Shown here: piece by piece, positions 38,273 to 46,865 of the stretch
Layout of the letters: each line of letters opens with the position of its first letter
Numbering within the stretch: the first letter of the stretch is position 1
From: Comamonadaceae bacterium OTU4NAUVB1
GTDB taxonomy: Bacteria > Pseudomonadota > Gammaproteobacteria > Burkholderiales > Burkholderiaceae_C
Direction of reading: 5' to 3'
Assembly (NCBI GenBank): GCA_024372625.1
Contig: CP099603.1
Location: 124,001-188,000, forward strand
DNA length: 64,000 nt
Program-made: the position numbers and the translations under genes
The notes under the pieces: model-generated
Seen by the model: only the letters and a program-made list of their open reading frames with translations
Told to the model about the DNA's origin: nothing
Databases searched by the model: none

Positions 38273-39664
38273 ATGACCCGGAGCCTCGTCGCGAGCCAGG
38301 CGTTGCTCCCCACCGGCTGGGCCTGCAACGTCCTCCTTCAATGGGACGCCCAGGGTCGACTGACCCGCGTCGAACCGAATATCCCCGCACCGGGCGGGAC
38401 GACCCATGGCCCGGTCGTCCCGGGCACTCCCAACCTCCACTCGCATGCCTTCCAGCGTGCGATCGCCGGCCTGACCGAATACCGCGGCGCGTCGCGGGAC
38501 AGCTTCTGGAGCTGGCGCACGCTGATGTACCGCTTCGCCTCGCGCCTCGACCCCGCGCAACTCGAAGCGATTGCGCTGGGCCTCTACGTCGAAATGCTCG
38601 AGGCCGGCTACACCTCGGTCTGCGAGTTCCACTACGTCCATCACGAAGCCGACGGGCGTCCTTACGCCGACGATGCCACGCTGGCGCACGCCCTGATGCG
38701 CGCGGCGCAGCGCGCGGGCATCGGCTTCACCCTGTTGCCGGTGCTCTACCAGACCAGCGGCTTCGGCGGCCTGCCGCCGAGCGAGGGGCAGCGCCGCTTC
38801 ATCCGCTCGACCGAGTCGATGCTGCGCCTGCTCGAAGGCCTGAAGCCGCTGTGCGAACGCCAGGACGCCCGGCTGGGCCTGGCGCCGCACTCGCTGCGCG
38901 CCGTGCCGCCGGACGGCCTGCGGGAGGCCCTCGCCGGGCTGAACGCGCTGGATGCGACGGCACCCATCCACATCCACATCGCCGAACAGACCCGGGAAGT
39001 CGACGACTGCATCGCCTGGAGCGGGCAGCGCCCGGTCGCCTGGCTGCTCGACCACGCGCCGGTCGACGCGCGCTGGTGCCTCGTGCACGCGACGCACATG
39101 GATGCCGACGAACACCGTCGCGCCGCCGCGAGCGGCGCCGTCGCGGGCCTGTGCCCGACCACCGAAGCGAACCTCGGCGACGGCATCTTCGACCTGGGCG
39201 CGTGGCGCGCCGCCGATGGCGCGACGGGCGGCGCGTGGGGCATCGGCTCCGACAGCCACGTCTGCGTCAACGCCGCCGAGGAACTGCTGATGCTCGAATA
39301 CAGCCAGCGCCTGGCGACGCGCCAGCGCAACGTCGCGGCCGATGCCGGGCGGCCGCAGGTCGCCGAGGCGATGACGCTGGCGGCGGTCGCGGGTGGCGCC
39401 CGGGCGGCCGGCCGTGCCGTCGCGGGCCTGGCCGTCGGGCAGCAGGCCGACTTCGTGGTGCTCGATGCGAACCATCGTGCGCTGCGCGGGCTGTCCGCTT
39501 CGGACATGCTGTCGTCGCACGTCTTCGCGAGCCACCGCACCAGCGCCATCGAAGCCGTCTGGGTCGGTGGCCGACCGCGCGTGCAGGCCGGGCGCCACGA
39601 ACTTCACGAACCTGCGACCGCCGCCTTCGTCGCGGCGCGCAGCCAGCTCCTCCACACACCATGA
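38273..39664 (+). CDS. hutF: formimidoylglutamate deiminase
   Basis: 463 residues of the amidohydrolase superfamily. PGTPNLHSHAFQRAIAGL carries the metal-binding His56 and His58, followed by SFWSWRTLMYRFASRLDP, EFHYVHHE, HIHIAEQTREVDDC, LVHATHMDADE and GIGSDSHVCVNAAEELLMLEY. HutF removes the imino nitrogen as ammonia and yields N-formylglutamate. Its presence with HutG defines the five-step route, not the four-step HutG-formiminoglutamase route. Start chosen at the ATG preceded by GGAGCGCGAG. Overlaps hutG by ATGA. Confidence 0.95.
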   Translation: MTRSLVASQALLPTGWACNVLLQWDAQGRLTRVEPNIPAPGGTTHGPVVPGTPNLHSHAFQRAIAGLTEYRGASRDSFWSWRTLMYRFASRLDPAQLEAIALGLYVEMLEAGYTSVCEFHYVHHEADGRPYADDATLAHALMRAAQRAGIGFTLLPVLYQTSGFGGLPPSEGQRRFIRSTESMLRLLEGLKPLCERQDARLGLAPHSLRAVPPDGLREALAGLNALDATAPIHIHIAEQTREVDDCIAWSGQRPVAWLLDHAPVDARWCLVHATHMDADEHRRAAASGAVAGLCPTTEANLGDGIFDLGAWRAADGATGGAWGIGSDSHVCVNAAEELLMLEYSQRLATRQRNVAADAGRPQVAEAMTLAAVAGGARAAGRAVAGLAVGQQADFVVLDANHRALRGLSASDMLSSHVFASHRTSAIEAVWVGGRPRVQAGRHELHEPATAAFVAARSQLLHTP

Positions 39665-40488
39665 CCACCTTCCACACCACCGAACCTGCCTTCCGCTTTC
39701 GCCAGGGCACGCGCGCGCTGCTGATCTCGATGCCGCACGTCGGCACCTTCGTGCCGCCCGCGCTGGCGGCACGCTTCACCGACGAGGCACGACGGGTGCC
39801 CGACACCGACTGGCACCTGGAACGCCTCTACGACTTCGCCGACGAACTCGGCGCCTCGGTCCTGGTCGCCACGCATTCGCGCTACGTCATCGACCTGAAC
39901 CGCGCACCCGACGGCGCCAGCCTGTACCCGGGCCAGAGCGTCACGGGGCTGTGCCCCGTCGACACCTTCGACGACACGCCCATCTACGCCGCGGGCGACG
40001 TGCCCGGCGAGGTCGAGATCGCGGCGCGGCGCGAGGCCGTCTGGCAGCCGTACCACGCCAAGCTCACCGAAGCGCTGGCGCAAATCAAGGCGCAGCACGG
40101 CGTCGCCGCGCTGTGGGACGCGCATTCGATCCGCTCGGTGTTGCCACGCTTCTTCGACGGCAAGCTGCCCGACCTGAACCTGGGCACCGGCAAGGGCATC
40201 AGTTGCGACCCGGCGCTGGCGCAGACGCTGCTCGCCATCGCCGAGCGCGCACCCGGCTACACCGGGGTGCTCAACGGGCGCTTCACGGGCGGCTACATCA
40301 CGCGCCACCATGGAAACCCTGCGCAGAACGTGCATGCGGTCCAGCTGGAGATGACCCAGTCGAGCTACATGCAGGAAGCGCTGCCCTTCGACTACCTGCC
40401 CGACGTGGCGGCGGGCGTGCAGCCGCACGTGCGACGGATGATCAAGGCGGTACTGGCGTTCGTCGAGGCGAGGGCCGTGCGTGCCTGA
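39661..40488 (+). CDS. hutG: N-formylglutamate deformylase
   Basis: 275 residues: ALLISMPHVGTFVPPAL, DTDWHLERLYDFADELGASVLVATHSRYVIDLNR-type blocks, VAALWDAHSIRSVLPRFFDG, GGYITRHHGNP and HAVQLEMTQSSYMQE are the N-formylglutamate amidohydrolase family marks. It produces glutamate and formate, finishing the pathway. It overlaps hutF by four bases and the following FAD dehydrogenase by eight bases. Confidence 0.95.
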   Translation: MTTFHTTEPAFRFRQGTRALLISMPHVGTFVPPALAARFTDEARRVPDTDWHLERLYDFADELGASVLVATHSRYVIDLNRAPDGASLYPGQSVTGLCPVDTFDDTPIYAAGDVPGEVEIAARREAVWQPYHAKLTEALAQIKAQHGVAALWDAHSIRSVLPRFFDGKLPDLNLGTGKGISCDPALAQTLLAIAERAPGYTGVLNGRFTGGYITRHHGNPAQNVHAVQLEMTQSSYMQEALPFDYLPDVAAGVQPHVRRMIKAVLAFVEARAVRA

Positions 40489-41887
40489 GGTGGATCTTCC
40501 ACCTCCGACCGCCTTCATCGACGCGCTGATCGCGGCCCTCGGTGCCGATGCCGTGCAGGCCGCCGACGCGGTGCCGCCGCGTCACTTCACCGACTGGAGC
40601 GGCGTCACGCCGGTGCGGCCGCTCGCGCTGGTGCGACCGCGCAGCACCGCGCAGGTGGCCGAGGTGCTGCGGATCTGCACCGGACACCGGGTGCCGGTCG
40701 TGCCGCAGGGCGGGCTCACCGGCATGGCGGGTGCGGCGGTGCCCGTGCCCGGCGGCATCGCCTTGTCGCTCGACCGGATGGCCGCGATCGAGTCCATCGA
40801 CGTGGCGGCCTCCACCGCCACGGTGCAGGCCGGCGCCACGCTGCAGGCGGTGCAGGACGCCGCAGCGGCGCACGGCCTCCGGTTCGGCGTCGACCTCGGG
40901 GCGCGCGGCTCCTGCCAGATCGGCGGCAACCTCGCCACCAATGCCGGCGGCAACGGCGTGCTGCAGTTCGGGATGATGCGCGAGCAGGCGCTCGGCCTCG
41001 AGGTCGTGCTGGCCGACGGCAGCGTCCTGCCGATGCTGCGGCCGATGATCAAGAACAACACCGGCTACGACCTGAAGCAGTTCTTCATCGGCGCGGAGGG
41101 CACGCTGGGCGTGATCACGCGCGCGGTGCTGCGGCTGCACCCGGCACCGCCGGCCAAGGCCACGGTGCTGGTCGCGCTGGAGGACTTCGATGCAGCCCTC
41201 GCGTTGCTGCGCCGGCTGCAGGCGCGCTTTCCCGGGGCGGTCGCGGCCTACGAGCTGATGTGGCGCGACTTCGTCGAAGCCTCGCTGCGATGGCAATCGC
41301 TGCGCGAACCCTTCGACACCGTGCATGCGTTCACGGCGCTGGTCGACGTGACGGGCGACGACGAGGCCACGCTGCGCGCGTCGCTCGAAGCGCTGCTGGC
41401 CAAATCGATGGACGCCGGCGAGGCGCTCGACGCGGTCGTCGCGCAGTCGGACGCCCAGGCCCGTGCGCTCTGGAAGATCCGCGAAGCGACGGCCGAACTC
41501 CCGACGAACATGCACCCGCCGCTCAACTTCGACGTGAGCCTGCCGATGGCCGAGATCGGCCGCTTCGCCCAGGCCTGCCGCAGCGCGCTCGATGCCCGCT
41601 GGCCCGGCCAGCATTCGGTGTTCTTCGGGCACGTGGGCGACAGCAACCTGCACCTCTCGACCGACCTCGGCACGCTCGACGGCGCCGAACACGACGTGGC
41701 GCGCGTCGTCTACGACCTGGTGGCCGCGTTCGGCGGCAGCGTCTCGGCCGAGCACGGCATCGGCACGCACAAGAAGCCCTGGCTGGGACTGAGCCGCACG
41801 CCCGCGGAGCTGGCCGCCATGCGCGCCATCAAGTCGGCGCTCGATCCGTTGGGGCTGATGAATCCAGGAAAATTGTTCGACCTCTGA
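40481..41887 (+). CDS. FAD-linked D-2-hydroxyacid dehydrogenase (GlcD/D2HGDH-like)
   Basis: 468 residues read from a GTG at 40481 that overlaps the end of hutG. An N-terminal PCMH-type FAD-binding domain (VRPLALVRPRSTAQVAEVLR, VPVVPQGGLTGMAGAAVP, GSCQIGGNLATNAGGNGVLQFG) is followed by an FAD-oxidase C-terminal domain with FFGHVGDSNLHLS and VSAEHGIGTHKK, including the metal-binding His residues. Family members oxidise D-lactate, glycolate or D-2-hydroxyglutarate. Overlap with the glutamate-forming hutG and the convergent 2-oxoglutarate-permease-like gene favour D-2-hydroxyglutarate, as inference. Confidence 0.87.
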   Translation: MPEVDLPPPTAFIDALIAALGADAVQAADAVPPRHFTDWSGVTPVRPLALVRPRSTAQVAEVLRICTGHRVPVVPQGGLTGMAGAAVPVPGGIALSLDRMAAIESIDVAASTATVQAGATLQAVQDAAAAHGLRFGVDLGARGSCQIGGNLATNAGGNGVLQFGMMREQALGLEVVLADGSVLPMLRPMIKNNTGYDLKQFFIGAEGTLGVITRAVLRLHPAPPAKATVLVALEDFDAALALLRRLQARFPGAVAAYELMWRDFVEASLRWQSLREPFDTVHAFTALVDVTGDDEATLRASLEALLAKSMDAGEALDAVVAQSDAQARALWKIREATAELPTNMHPPLNFDVSLPMAEIGRFAQACRSALDARWPGQHSVFFGHVGDSNLHLSTDLGTLDGAEHDVARVVYDLVAAFGGSVSAEHGIGTHKKPWLGLSRTPAELAAMRAIKSALDPLGLMNPGKLFDL

Positions 41888-41999
41888 TCGTGTCGCTCGA
41901 CGGAAGCGGCCGGCCGCGCTCCGGGCTTCGATCCTGGATGGAAAAGGAAGCGCGTCGGTCGGGGAAGCCTCGGCCCGCTCCCGATCGCCGCGCCAAGCA

Positions 42000-43310
42000 T
42001 CAGTGGTCGTGATGAAGGTAGCTGGCTTGCTTCGGCAGCCGCCAGCTCACCAGAAAGGCGACCGCCATCATCAAGGTCACATACCAGTAGAAAGCGGATT
42101 CGTGACCGAGCGATTTCAGCCCCAGCGCCACGTATTCCGCCGAGCCACCGAAGATCGCGTTGGCGACCGCGTAAGCCAGACCCACGCCGAGCGCACGCAC
42201 TTCGGGTGGAAACATCTCCGCCTTGACGATGCCACTGATCGATGTGTAGAAGCTCACGACGGCCAATGCCAGGATGATGAGCAGGAAAGCCGCGATGGGA
42301 CTCGTGACGTGCTGCAGGCCACTCAGGATCGGCACCGTGGCGACCGCGCCGAGCGCGCCGAACAGCAGCATGTTGTTCCGGCGCCCGATGCGATCCGAGA
42401 GGGCGCCGAACAGCGGTTGCATGCACATGTAGACGAACAGTGCGCAGGTCATGACATAGCTGGTCGTCTTGATCGGCATGCCCACCGTGTTCACCAGGTA
42501 CTTCTGCATGTAGGTGGTGAACGTGTAGAAGATGAGCGACCCGCCGGCGGTGAAGCCCAACACGGTGAAGAAGGCCGCCTTGTGGTGCCTGAACAGGTGC
42601 GCCAGGCTGCCGGATTCCTTGTTCTTGAGATTTTCCGCCGTTTGCGTCTCCTGCAGCGTGCGGCGCAACAGCAGGGCCACGACCGCCGCGATGGCGCCGA
42701 TGACGAAGGGAATGCGCCAGCCCCAGGCCTTGAGCTCGGCTTCATCGAGCAATTGCTCCAGCACCACGATGACGAGCACGGCCAGCAATTGGCCGCCGAT
42801 CAAGGTGACGTACTGGAACGACGAGAAGAACCCGCGCTGACCGCGCAGCGCCACTTCGCTCATGTAGGTCGCCGTGGTGCCGTATTCGCCGCCCACCGAC
42901 AGCCCCTGGAACAGCCGGCAGACCAACAGCAGGAAGGGCGCCCAGGCACCGATCTGCGCATAGGTCGGCAGGCAGGCAATGGCCAGTGAGCCACCGCACA
43001 TCATCGTCACCGAGATCAGCATGGACGTCTTGCGGCCATGCTTGTCGGCGACGCGGCCGAACAGCCACCCGCCGATCGGACGCATCAGGAAGCCCGCCGC
43101 GAAGACGCCTGCCGTGTTCAGCAACTGCGCCGTCGGATCCGATTTGGGGAAGAAGGACGGCGCGAAGTACAGCGCGGAAAACGCGTAGACGTAGAAGTCG
43201 AACCACTCGACCAAATTGCCGGAAGAGGCCGCCATGATCGCGAAGATGCGGCTTCGCTTCTCGGTCGCGGTGTAGGGACGCGGGGTGTCGGAGGACGAGT
43301 CTGTGGACAT
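42000..43310 (-). CDS. MFS transporter, metabolite:H+ symporter (KgtP-like)
   Basis: 436 residues, 12 predicted helices. Opening [31 protein letters not shown] and the loop motif [17 protein letters not shown] are characteristic of the metabolite:H+ symporter family (KgtP, ProP, CitA). Later ones are [24 protein letters not shown] and [17 protein letters not shown]. It resembles alpha-ketoglutarate permeases most closely by eye. It converges with the D-2-hydroxyacid dehydrogenase, separated by 112 bases that contain a GCGGCCGGCCGC palindrome near 41907 but no clear terminator. Confidence 0.85.
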   Translation of the reverse strand: MSTDSSSDTPRPYTATEKRSRIFAIMAASSGNLVEWFDFYVYAFSALYFAPSFFPKSDPTAQLLNTAGVFAAGFLMRPIGGWLFGRVADKHGRKTSMLISVTMMCGGSLAIACLPTYAQIGAWAPFLLLVCRLFQGLSVGGEYGTTATYMSEVALRGQRGFFSSFQYVTLIGGQLLAVLVIVVLEQLLDEAELKAWGWRIPFVIGAIAAVVALLLRRTLQETQTAENLKNKESGSLAHLFRHHKAAFFTVLGFTAGGSLIFYTFTTYMQKYLVNTVGMPIKTTSYVMTCALFVYMCMQPLFGALSDRIGRRNNMLLFGALGAVATVPILSGLQHVTSPIAAFLLIILALAVVSFYTSISGIVKAEMFPPEVRALGVGLAYAVANAIFGGSAEYVALGLKSLGHESAFYWYVTLMMAVAFLVSWRLPKQASYLHHDH

Positions 43311-43558
43311 GAATCAGCTTTGTTGGGAATATTTTTGCTGTGGCCGATTCTGCGACCCGGTGAAACCCTTGGATGTCGGAGTCGGTCTTGTTTGACCGGC
43401 ACGAAGGGAGATGCGCACCGTCTGCCGCGCATGCATCGATCCGTGCGACGTGCGGCATCGAAAGCGGTCAACAAGAATGTGACACCGCATGGGCGCAGAT
43501 GCCGCGGCGAGTTCGGCTGCGCAATGCCAAATGAGTCCGAATGCTGCGCTCGAAGCAG
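43311..43558. other. MFS upstream region, no gene seen
   Basis: About 250 bases between the MFS start and the SnoaL-like remnant; with the two remnants that follow, no intact gene is seen from 43311 to 44543. The AT-rich part at 43311-43350 is a plausible promoter for the minus-strand MFS gene. Overlapping short frames on both strands lack recognisable motifs. Confidence 0.5.
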
Positions 43559-43894
43559 TCACGAGGTTCGAGCGTTCACCCGACGATGAAACCCGGCCAA
43601 GCGTCGCGCTCGATCCCTCGACGTCGACATCCGGCCCTGCCAGGTTCGCCGGTCGATGACCGGCCATGCATCCCGGGATGCACGCTGGCCTTGAAAGAGG
43701 TCGCCGGCCACGCGGCTGATCGCGTCTCGGCCCCGCACCGGGCGATCGGGCTCGTACATGACCGGTGCGTCGGTGAACGATTCGTGCACGGCCGAGGCGC
43801 GCTGGGCGTCATCGCGTTCATTGAAAACGCGCTCGAGATCGGCGCGAAGCGACGAGTCGAAATCGAACGGCGCGCCGGTGATCGCTGATCGGTG
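43559..43894 (-). pseudogene. SnoaL-like remnant
   Basis: Reading from about 43886 leftwards gives FDFDSSLRADLERVFNERD, then SAVHESFTDAPVMYEPDRPVRGRDAIS and RVAGDLF, the first half of a nuclear-transport-factor-2/SnoaL-like protein. There is no good start codon ahead of it (the in-frame stop is at 43904-43906, with only a GTG at 43789 inside the domain), and after about 43700 the text is no longer family-like. I read it as a truncated, decayed gene. Confidence 0.5.
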
Positions 43895-43953
43895 AACGGT
43901 CGGTCATGCGGGTTCCGGACGTGAGGGGCCGGCGAGCGGTCGCGTCGCCGAGG

Positions 43954-44435
43954 TCAGCCGAATCGCACGAGTTCGAGCGCGCTCGACGGCCCGCCCGGGA
44001 ATCGCGACCGACGCCCGCCCTCGGCGAGCGTGCCGAGGTCGATGCCGGCGAAGCCGAGCCGATCGATCAGGGCGGCCACGGTGGCGTTGGCCCGGGCATC
44101 GTCGCCAGCGAGAAACAGCACGCACCAGCCACCGCGTTCGACGGGATCGGCCGAGCGCAACGCCGGACGCAGGTGATTGAAAGCCTTGACGACCCGTGCG
44201 TCCGGGACCAGGCGGGCGAATGCCTCGCTGGACGTGCGGCCGTGGAGGGCGATGGGCTCGAACAGGGGGCTTCGACGGGATTGTTGGCGTCGATGACGAT
44301 GCGTCCCCCGAATGGTGGCAGGCCCGCCAGCGCCTCGGGCAGCCTCGACCCGTGCACGGCGACCAAGACGATCGGCTGGGCCGCGGTTTCTGTTCGCGGG
44401 ACCCGGCACGGATGCCGGGGCCCCGGGGACTGCAC
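43954..44435 (-). pseudogene. frameshifted F420/NADP-oxidoreductase-like remnant
   Basis: Two frames join into one family. The right-hand part reads AQPIVLVAVHGSRLPEALAGL, then GGRIVIDANNPVEAP. After a run of five G at 44267-44271 (C on the coding strand) the frame changes to LFEPIALHGRTSSEAFARL, then VVKAFNHLRPALRSADP, FLAGDDARANATVAALIDRLGFAGIDLGTLAEGGR and the normal terminal ELVRFG. This is the NADP-oxidoreductase coenzyme-F420-dependent family. The N-terminal GxGxxG nucleotide-binding segment is missing, so the gene is truncated as well as frameshifted. The homopolymer indel alone could be a sequencing error; the missing N-terminus could not. Confidence 0.65.
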
Positions 44436-44490
44436 CAGGGCCGGCGCCCGTGCGGCGGACCGTTCGCCGCACGCAGGGCAGGATGAAAGC

Positions 44491-44511
44491 GAAGGTCCCC
44501 GCGGGACCTTC
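44491..44511 (-). terminator. hairpin downstream of the DJ-1/PfpI gene
   Basis: Perfect 9-bp stem GAAGGTCCC / GGGACCTTC with a 3-base loop, 33 bases after the stop of the minus-strand DJ-1/PfpI gene. On the transcribed strand it is followed only by a short GCTTTC stretch, so an intrinsic terminator is plausible but weak in its U-run. Confidence 0.5.
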
Positions 44512-44543
44512 TATAGGGGCTGTTGGAAGAGGCGACGTGGTGT

Positions 44544-45233
44544 TCAGCGTGCGGCTCGAGCGACTTCGCTGAGCAGCCGCTGGGCCGCGGGGGCCGACGA
44601 GGCCGGGTTCTGGCCGGTAATCAGCAGGCCGTCGACGATCACGTAGGGTCCCCAATCCGGACCCTTGGCGTACACGCCACCCTTGGCCTTGAGTTCGTCC
44701 TCGACAAGGAACGGCACGATCGTCGTCAAGCCGACACCGTCTTCCTCGGTGTTGGCGAAGCCCGTGACCTGGCGGCCTTCGACCCAGGGCCGTCCGTCGG
44801 CCGCTTTGACGTGACGCAGGACGCCGGGCGCATGGCACACCAGCGCGACGTGCTTGCCGGCGCCGAGGAACGACTCGATCAACGCGATCGAGTGCTTGTC
44901 CTCGGCCAGGTCCCACAGCGGGCCGTGGCCGCCGGGATAGAAGACGGTGTCGAAGTCCGCCGGGTCGATCGTGTCCAGCCGCACCGTGGCGGCCAGCTGG
45001 GCCGTGGCGACCGCGTCGGCCTCGAAGCGGCGGGTCGAGTCGGTCTGGGACGAGGCCTCGTTGCTCTTCGGATCGAGCGGCGGCTGACCACCCTTCGGCG
45101 AGGCAAGGGTGATCTCGGCGCCGGCAGCCTGGAACGCGTAGTACGGCGCGGCCAGTTCCTCCAGCCAGAAACCGGTCTTGCGGCCCGTGTTGCCGAGTTG
45201 GTCGTGCGAGGTCAGGACGATGAGGACTTTCAT
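44544..45233 (-). CDS. DJ-1/PfpI family protein (class I glutamine-amidotransferase-like, Hsp31/glyoxalase III type)
   Basis: 229 residues: MKVLIVLTSHD, TGFWLEELAAPYYAFQAAGAEITLASPKGGQPPLDPKS, FDTVFYPGGHGPLWDLAED, and the nucleophile elbow ALVCHAPGVLR (Cys133-His134), with ITGQNPASSAPAAQ at the end. The layout matches single-domain, DJ-1-like glyoxalase III/deglycase proteins that handle reactive carbonyls. It is separated from the TetR gene by 86 bases containing a TetR-type operator, so it is probably induced by an electrophile or aldehyde sensed by that regulator. Confidence 0.87.
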   Translation of the reverse strand: MKVLIVLTSHDQLGNTGRKTGFWLEELAAPYYAFQAAGAEITLASPKGGQPPLDPKSNEASSQTDSTRRFEADAVATAQLAATVRLDTIDPADFDTVFYPGGHGPLWDLAEDKHSIALIESFLGAGKHVALVCHAPGVLRHVKAADGRPWVEGRQVTGFANTEEDGVGLTTIVPFLVEDELKAKGGVYAKGPDWGPYVIVDGLLITGQNPASSAPAAQRLLSEVARAAR

Positions 45234-45255
45234 GGGAACTCCAGTGGATAAAAAA

Positions 45256-45270
45256 TAGACCGGTCGACTA
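45256..45270. promoter_or_regulatory. TetR-type operator before the DJ-1/PfpI gene
   Basis: TAGACCGGTCGACTA, a dyad centred on ACCGGT, 22 bases upstream of the DJ-1/PfpI start. It differs at one position from the site upstream of the tetR gene (45946-45960). The duplicated element and the adjacent TetR gene support it being that regulator's operator. Confidence 0.7.
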
Positions 45271-45319
45271 ACGACGCGGCGAAGAAAAGCGCAGGACCGG
45301 GGCGATGGGTGGCCGGTAC

Positions 45320-45925
45320 TCACGCGGACAAGTGAAGCATGTGACGGGTGGTGGTCAGCGCGGTTTCGAACGGCTGCAGATCGCGCACGATCTTCGCCAT
45401 CACGCTCGCGCCGAGCCAGAGCTGGTAGAGGCCTTGCGCGACCCGTTCCGGCGTGTCGTCGATCGACAGGGAGCCTTCGGCGGCGGCGGTCTCGATGGCG
45501 ATGGCCAGGCGGGAGATGATCGCGGCGGTGCCCCGGTTCATGGCCGCGCGCAGCGTCTCCGACAGATCCGCCACCTCGGCGCCCAGCTTCACAGCCAGGC
45601 ACTTCCCCTGGCAGTCCAGGAACGACTGGCTCTCCTGCCAGCTTGCGAAGTAGCTCATGAGGCGCTGCGCCATGTCGGAGCCGGGCTTGGCGAGCGTCGT
45701 GTCGATCTCGGCCAGGTAGTCCTCGAAATAGGCCTCGATCAGCGCTTCGCCGAACGCGTTCTTGGAACCGAAGTAGTGATAGAACGAGCCTTTGGGCACG
45801 CCTGCGGTCGTCAGGATCTCGTTCAAGCCGACGGCTGAAAACCCCTTGCTCGCCATGAGTCGCTGGCCCGACGCGAGGATGTTGTCGCGGGTGTCGTTGG
45901 ACGGTGCAGGGGTGACGGAAGGCAT
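45320..45925 (-). CDS. TetR-family regulator
   Basis: 201 residues. HTH: RDNILASGQRLMASKGFSAVGLNEILTTAGVPKGSFYHYFGSKNAFGEALIEAYF. The C-terminal ligand domain has GKCLAVKLGAEVADLSETLRAAM, in the AcuR/NemR-like branch that senses electrophiles or acrylate-like molecules. Near-identical operator-like dyads precede this gene and the downstream DJ-1/PfpI gene, which indicates autoregulation and control of both. The start ATG lies 20 bases inside the upstream operator. Confidence 0.9.
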   Translation of the reverse strand: MPSVTPAPSNDTRDNILASGQRLMASKGFSAVGLNEILTTAGVPKGSFYHYFGSKNAFGEALIEAYFEDYLAEIDTTLAKPGSDMAQRLMSYFASWQESQSFLDCQGKCLAVKLGAEVADLSETLRAAMNRGTAAIISRLAIAIETAAAEGSLSIDDTPERVAQGLYQLWLGASVMAKIVRDLQPFETALTTTRHMLHLSA

Positions 45926-45945
45926 GCGGTGACTCTAACAACAAA

Positions 45946-45960
45946 TAGACCGGTCGTCTA
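45946..45960. promoter_or_regulatory. TetR-type operator before the tetR gene
   Basis: TAGACCGGTCGTCTA, preceded by AACAAA, 20 bases upstream of the tetR start. It shares TAGACCGGTCG and the final CTA with the site at 45256-45270, and here the TAGAC/GTCTA arms match perfectly. Confidence 0.7.
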
Positions 45961-46184
45961 GTGAGCGTTCGGTTGATCGAGTTGCGTCGGAGCGCTGATG
46001 GCGACGACGGTGGCGAACTGGCGTGTCGGGCCGGTGGCCCCGGTCCGACAGGGGGGCGACCCGGTCGACCGAGTCGAGAGCGACGTCGCGGATTGCACAG
46101 TTTGGGGACCAGGCCGCGTTCCGCTGCGGACGCGCGGCACAGGATTCGTGACGAAGCGGACTCCGAACCGCGCCGGGGTCCCGC

Positions 46185-46865
46185 TCAGTTCGTCGCGAAG
46201 CAGTACATCAGGCCTGCGCTGCCGCTCATCTTGAGCTGGTCGATGCTGCAGCCGCGCGTGCCATGCGAAGCGTTCCAGGAGGCGTTGGCCACCGGATCGG
46301 GGTTGGTGCCCTTGTGATCGTGATGGCCCACGATGGCGGAGCCGCCGTCACTGCGAGTCCAATTACCGCATGTCGTGTCCTTGCCAGGGTCTGGCACCGC
46401 CAGGGTGCCGTCGGGACGCGAACCGGTGAGGATGTCGTGGCGGTTGACCGGGTCGCCGAAGCCGGAAACGACCTCGCCCTTTTCGGTCAGCGACGTGTCC
46501 TTGCCTACACGGGCGTTGGCACTGTGCAGGTCGGCCAGGCTGGTGGCGACGACGACACCCTTGGCGTTGGTCCAGGGGCCGGCGCCGATCCGGTCACGTG
46601 CGTTGACAGCCGGCTGCCCGTTCATGGCCGTGGTGCTCAGGTAGGCGCGCCAGGTCTTGCCACCGGCCCCGGCGCCGGATGCCAGCGACTGGCAGAAGCG
46701 GTCGGCACCGACCAGGCCGCCGAGATCGCCGCCCTGGCCTGGATTGACGCTGGTGACGAAGAAGCTCATCGGCGTGCCGCCCGACGGCTTGATGGCACCG
46801 CAACCCAGGACCAGAGCAGCCGCCGCGGCGGCGACGCCTGCGGAAAGAACGAGACGACGGGACAT
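46185..46865 (-). CDS. secreted lipoprotein, collagen/lectin-like DUF1554-type domain
   Basis: 226 residues starting MSRRLVLSAGVAAAAAALVLGC; the lipobox ending at Cys22 marks it as a lipoprotein. The rest, MSFFVTSVNPGQGGDLGGLVGADRFCQSLA, WRAYLSTTAMNGQPAVNARDRIGAGPWTNAKGVVVA-type blocks, SLTEKGEVVSGFGD, DTTCGNWTRSDGG and SAGLMYCFATN, resembles the endostatin/lectin-like domain found in many bacterial secreted lipoproteins (DUF1554-like). Function is unknown. Cysteines in pairs suggest disulfides. It stands alone. Confidence 0.72.
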   Translation of the reverse strand: MSRRLVLSAGVAAAAAALVLGCGAIKPSGGTPMSFFVTSVNPGQGGDLGGLVGADRFCQSLASGAGAGGKTWRAYLSTTAMNGQPAVNARDRIGAGPWTNAKGVVVATSLADLHSANARVGKDTSLTEKGEVVSGFGDPVNRHDILTGSRPDGTLAVPDPGKDTTCGNWTRSDGGSAIVGHHDHKGTNPDPVANASWNASHGTRGCSIDQLKMSGSAGLMYCFATN

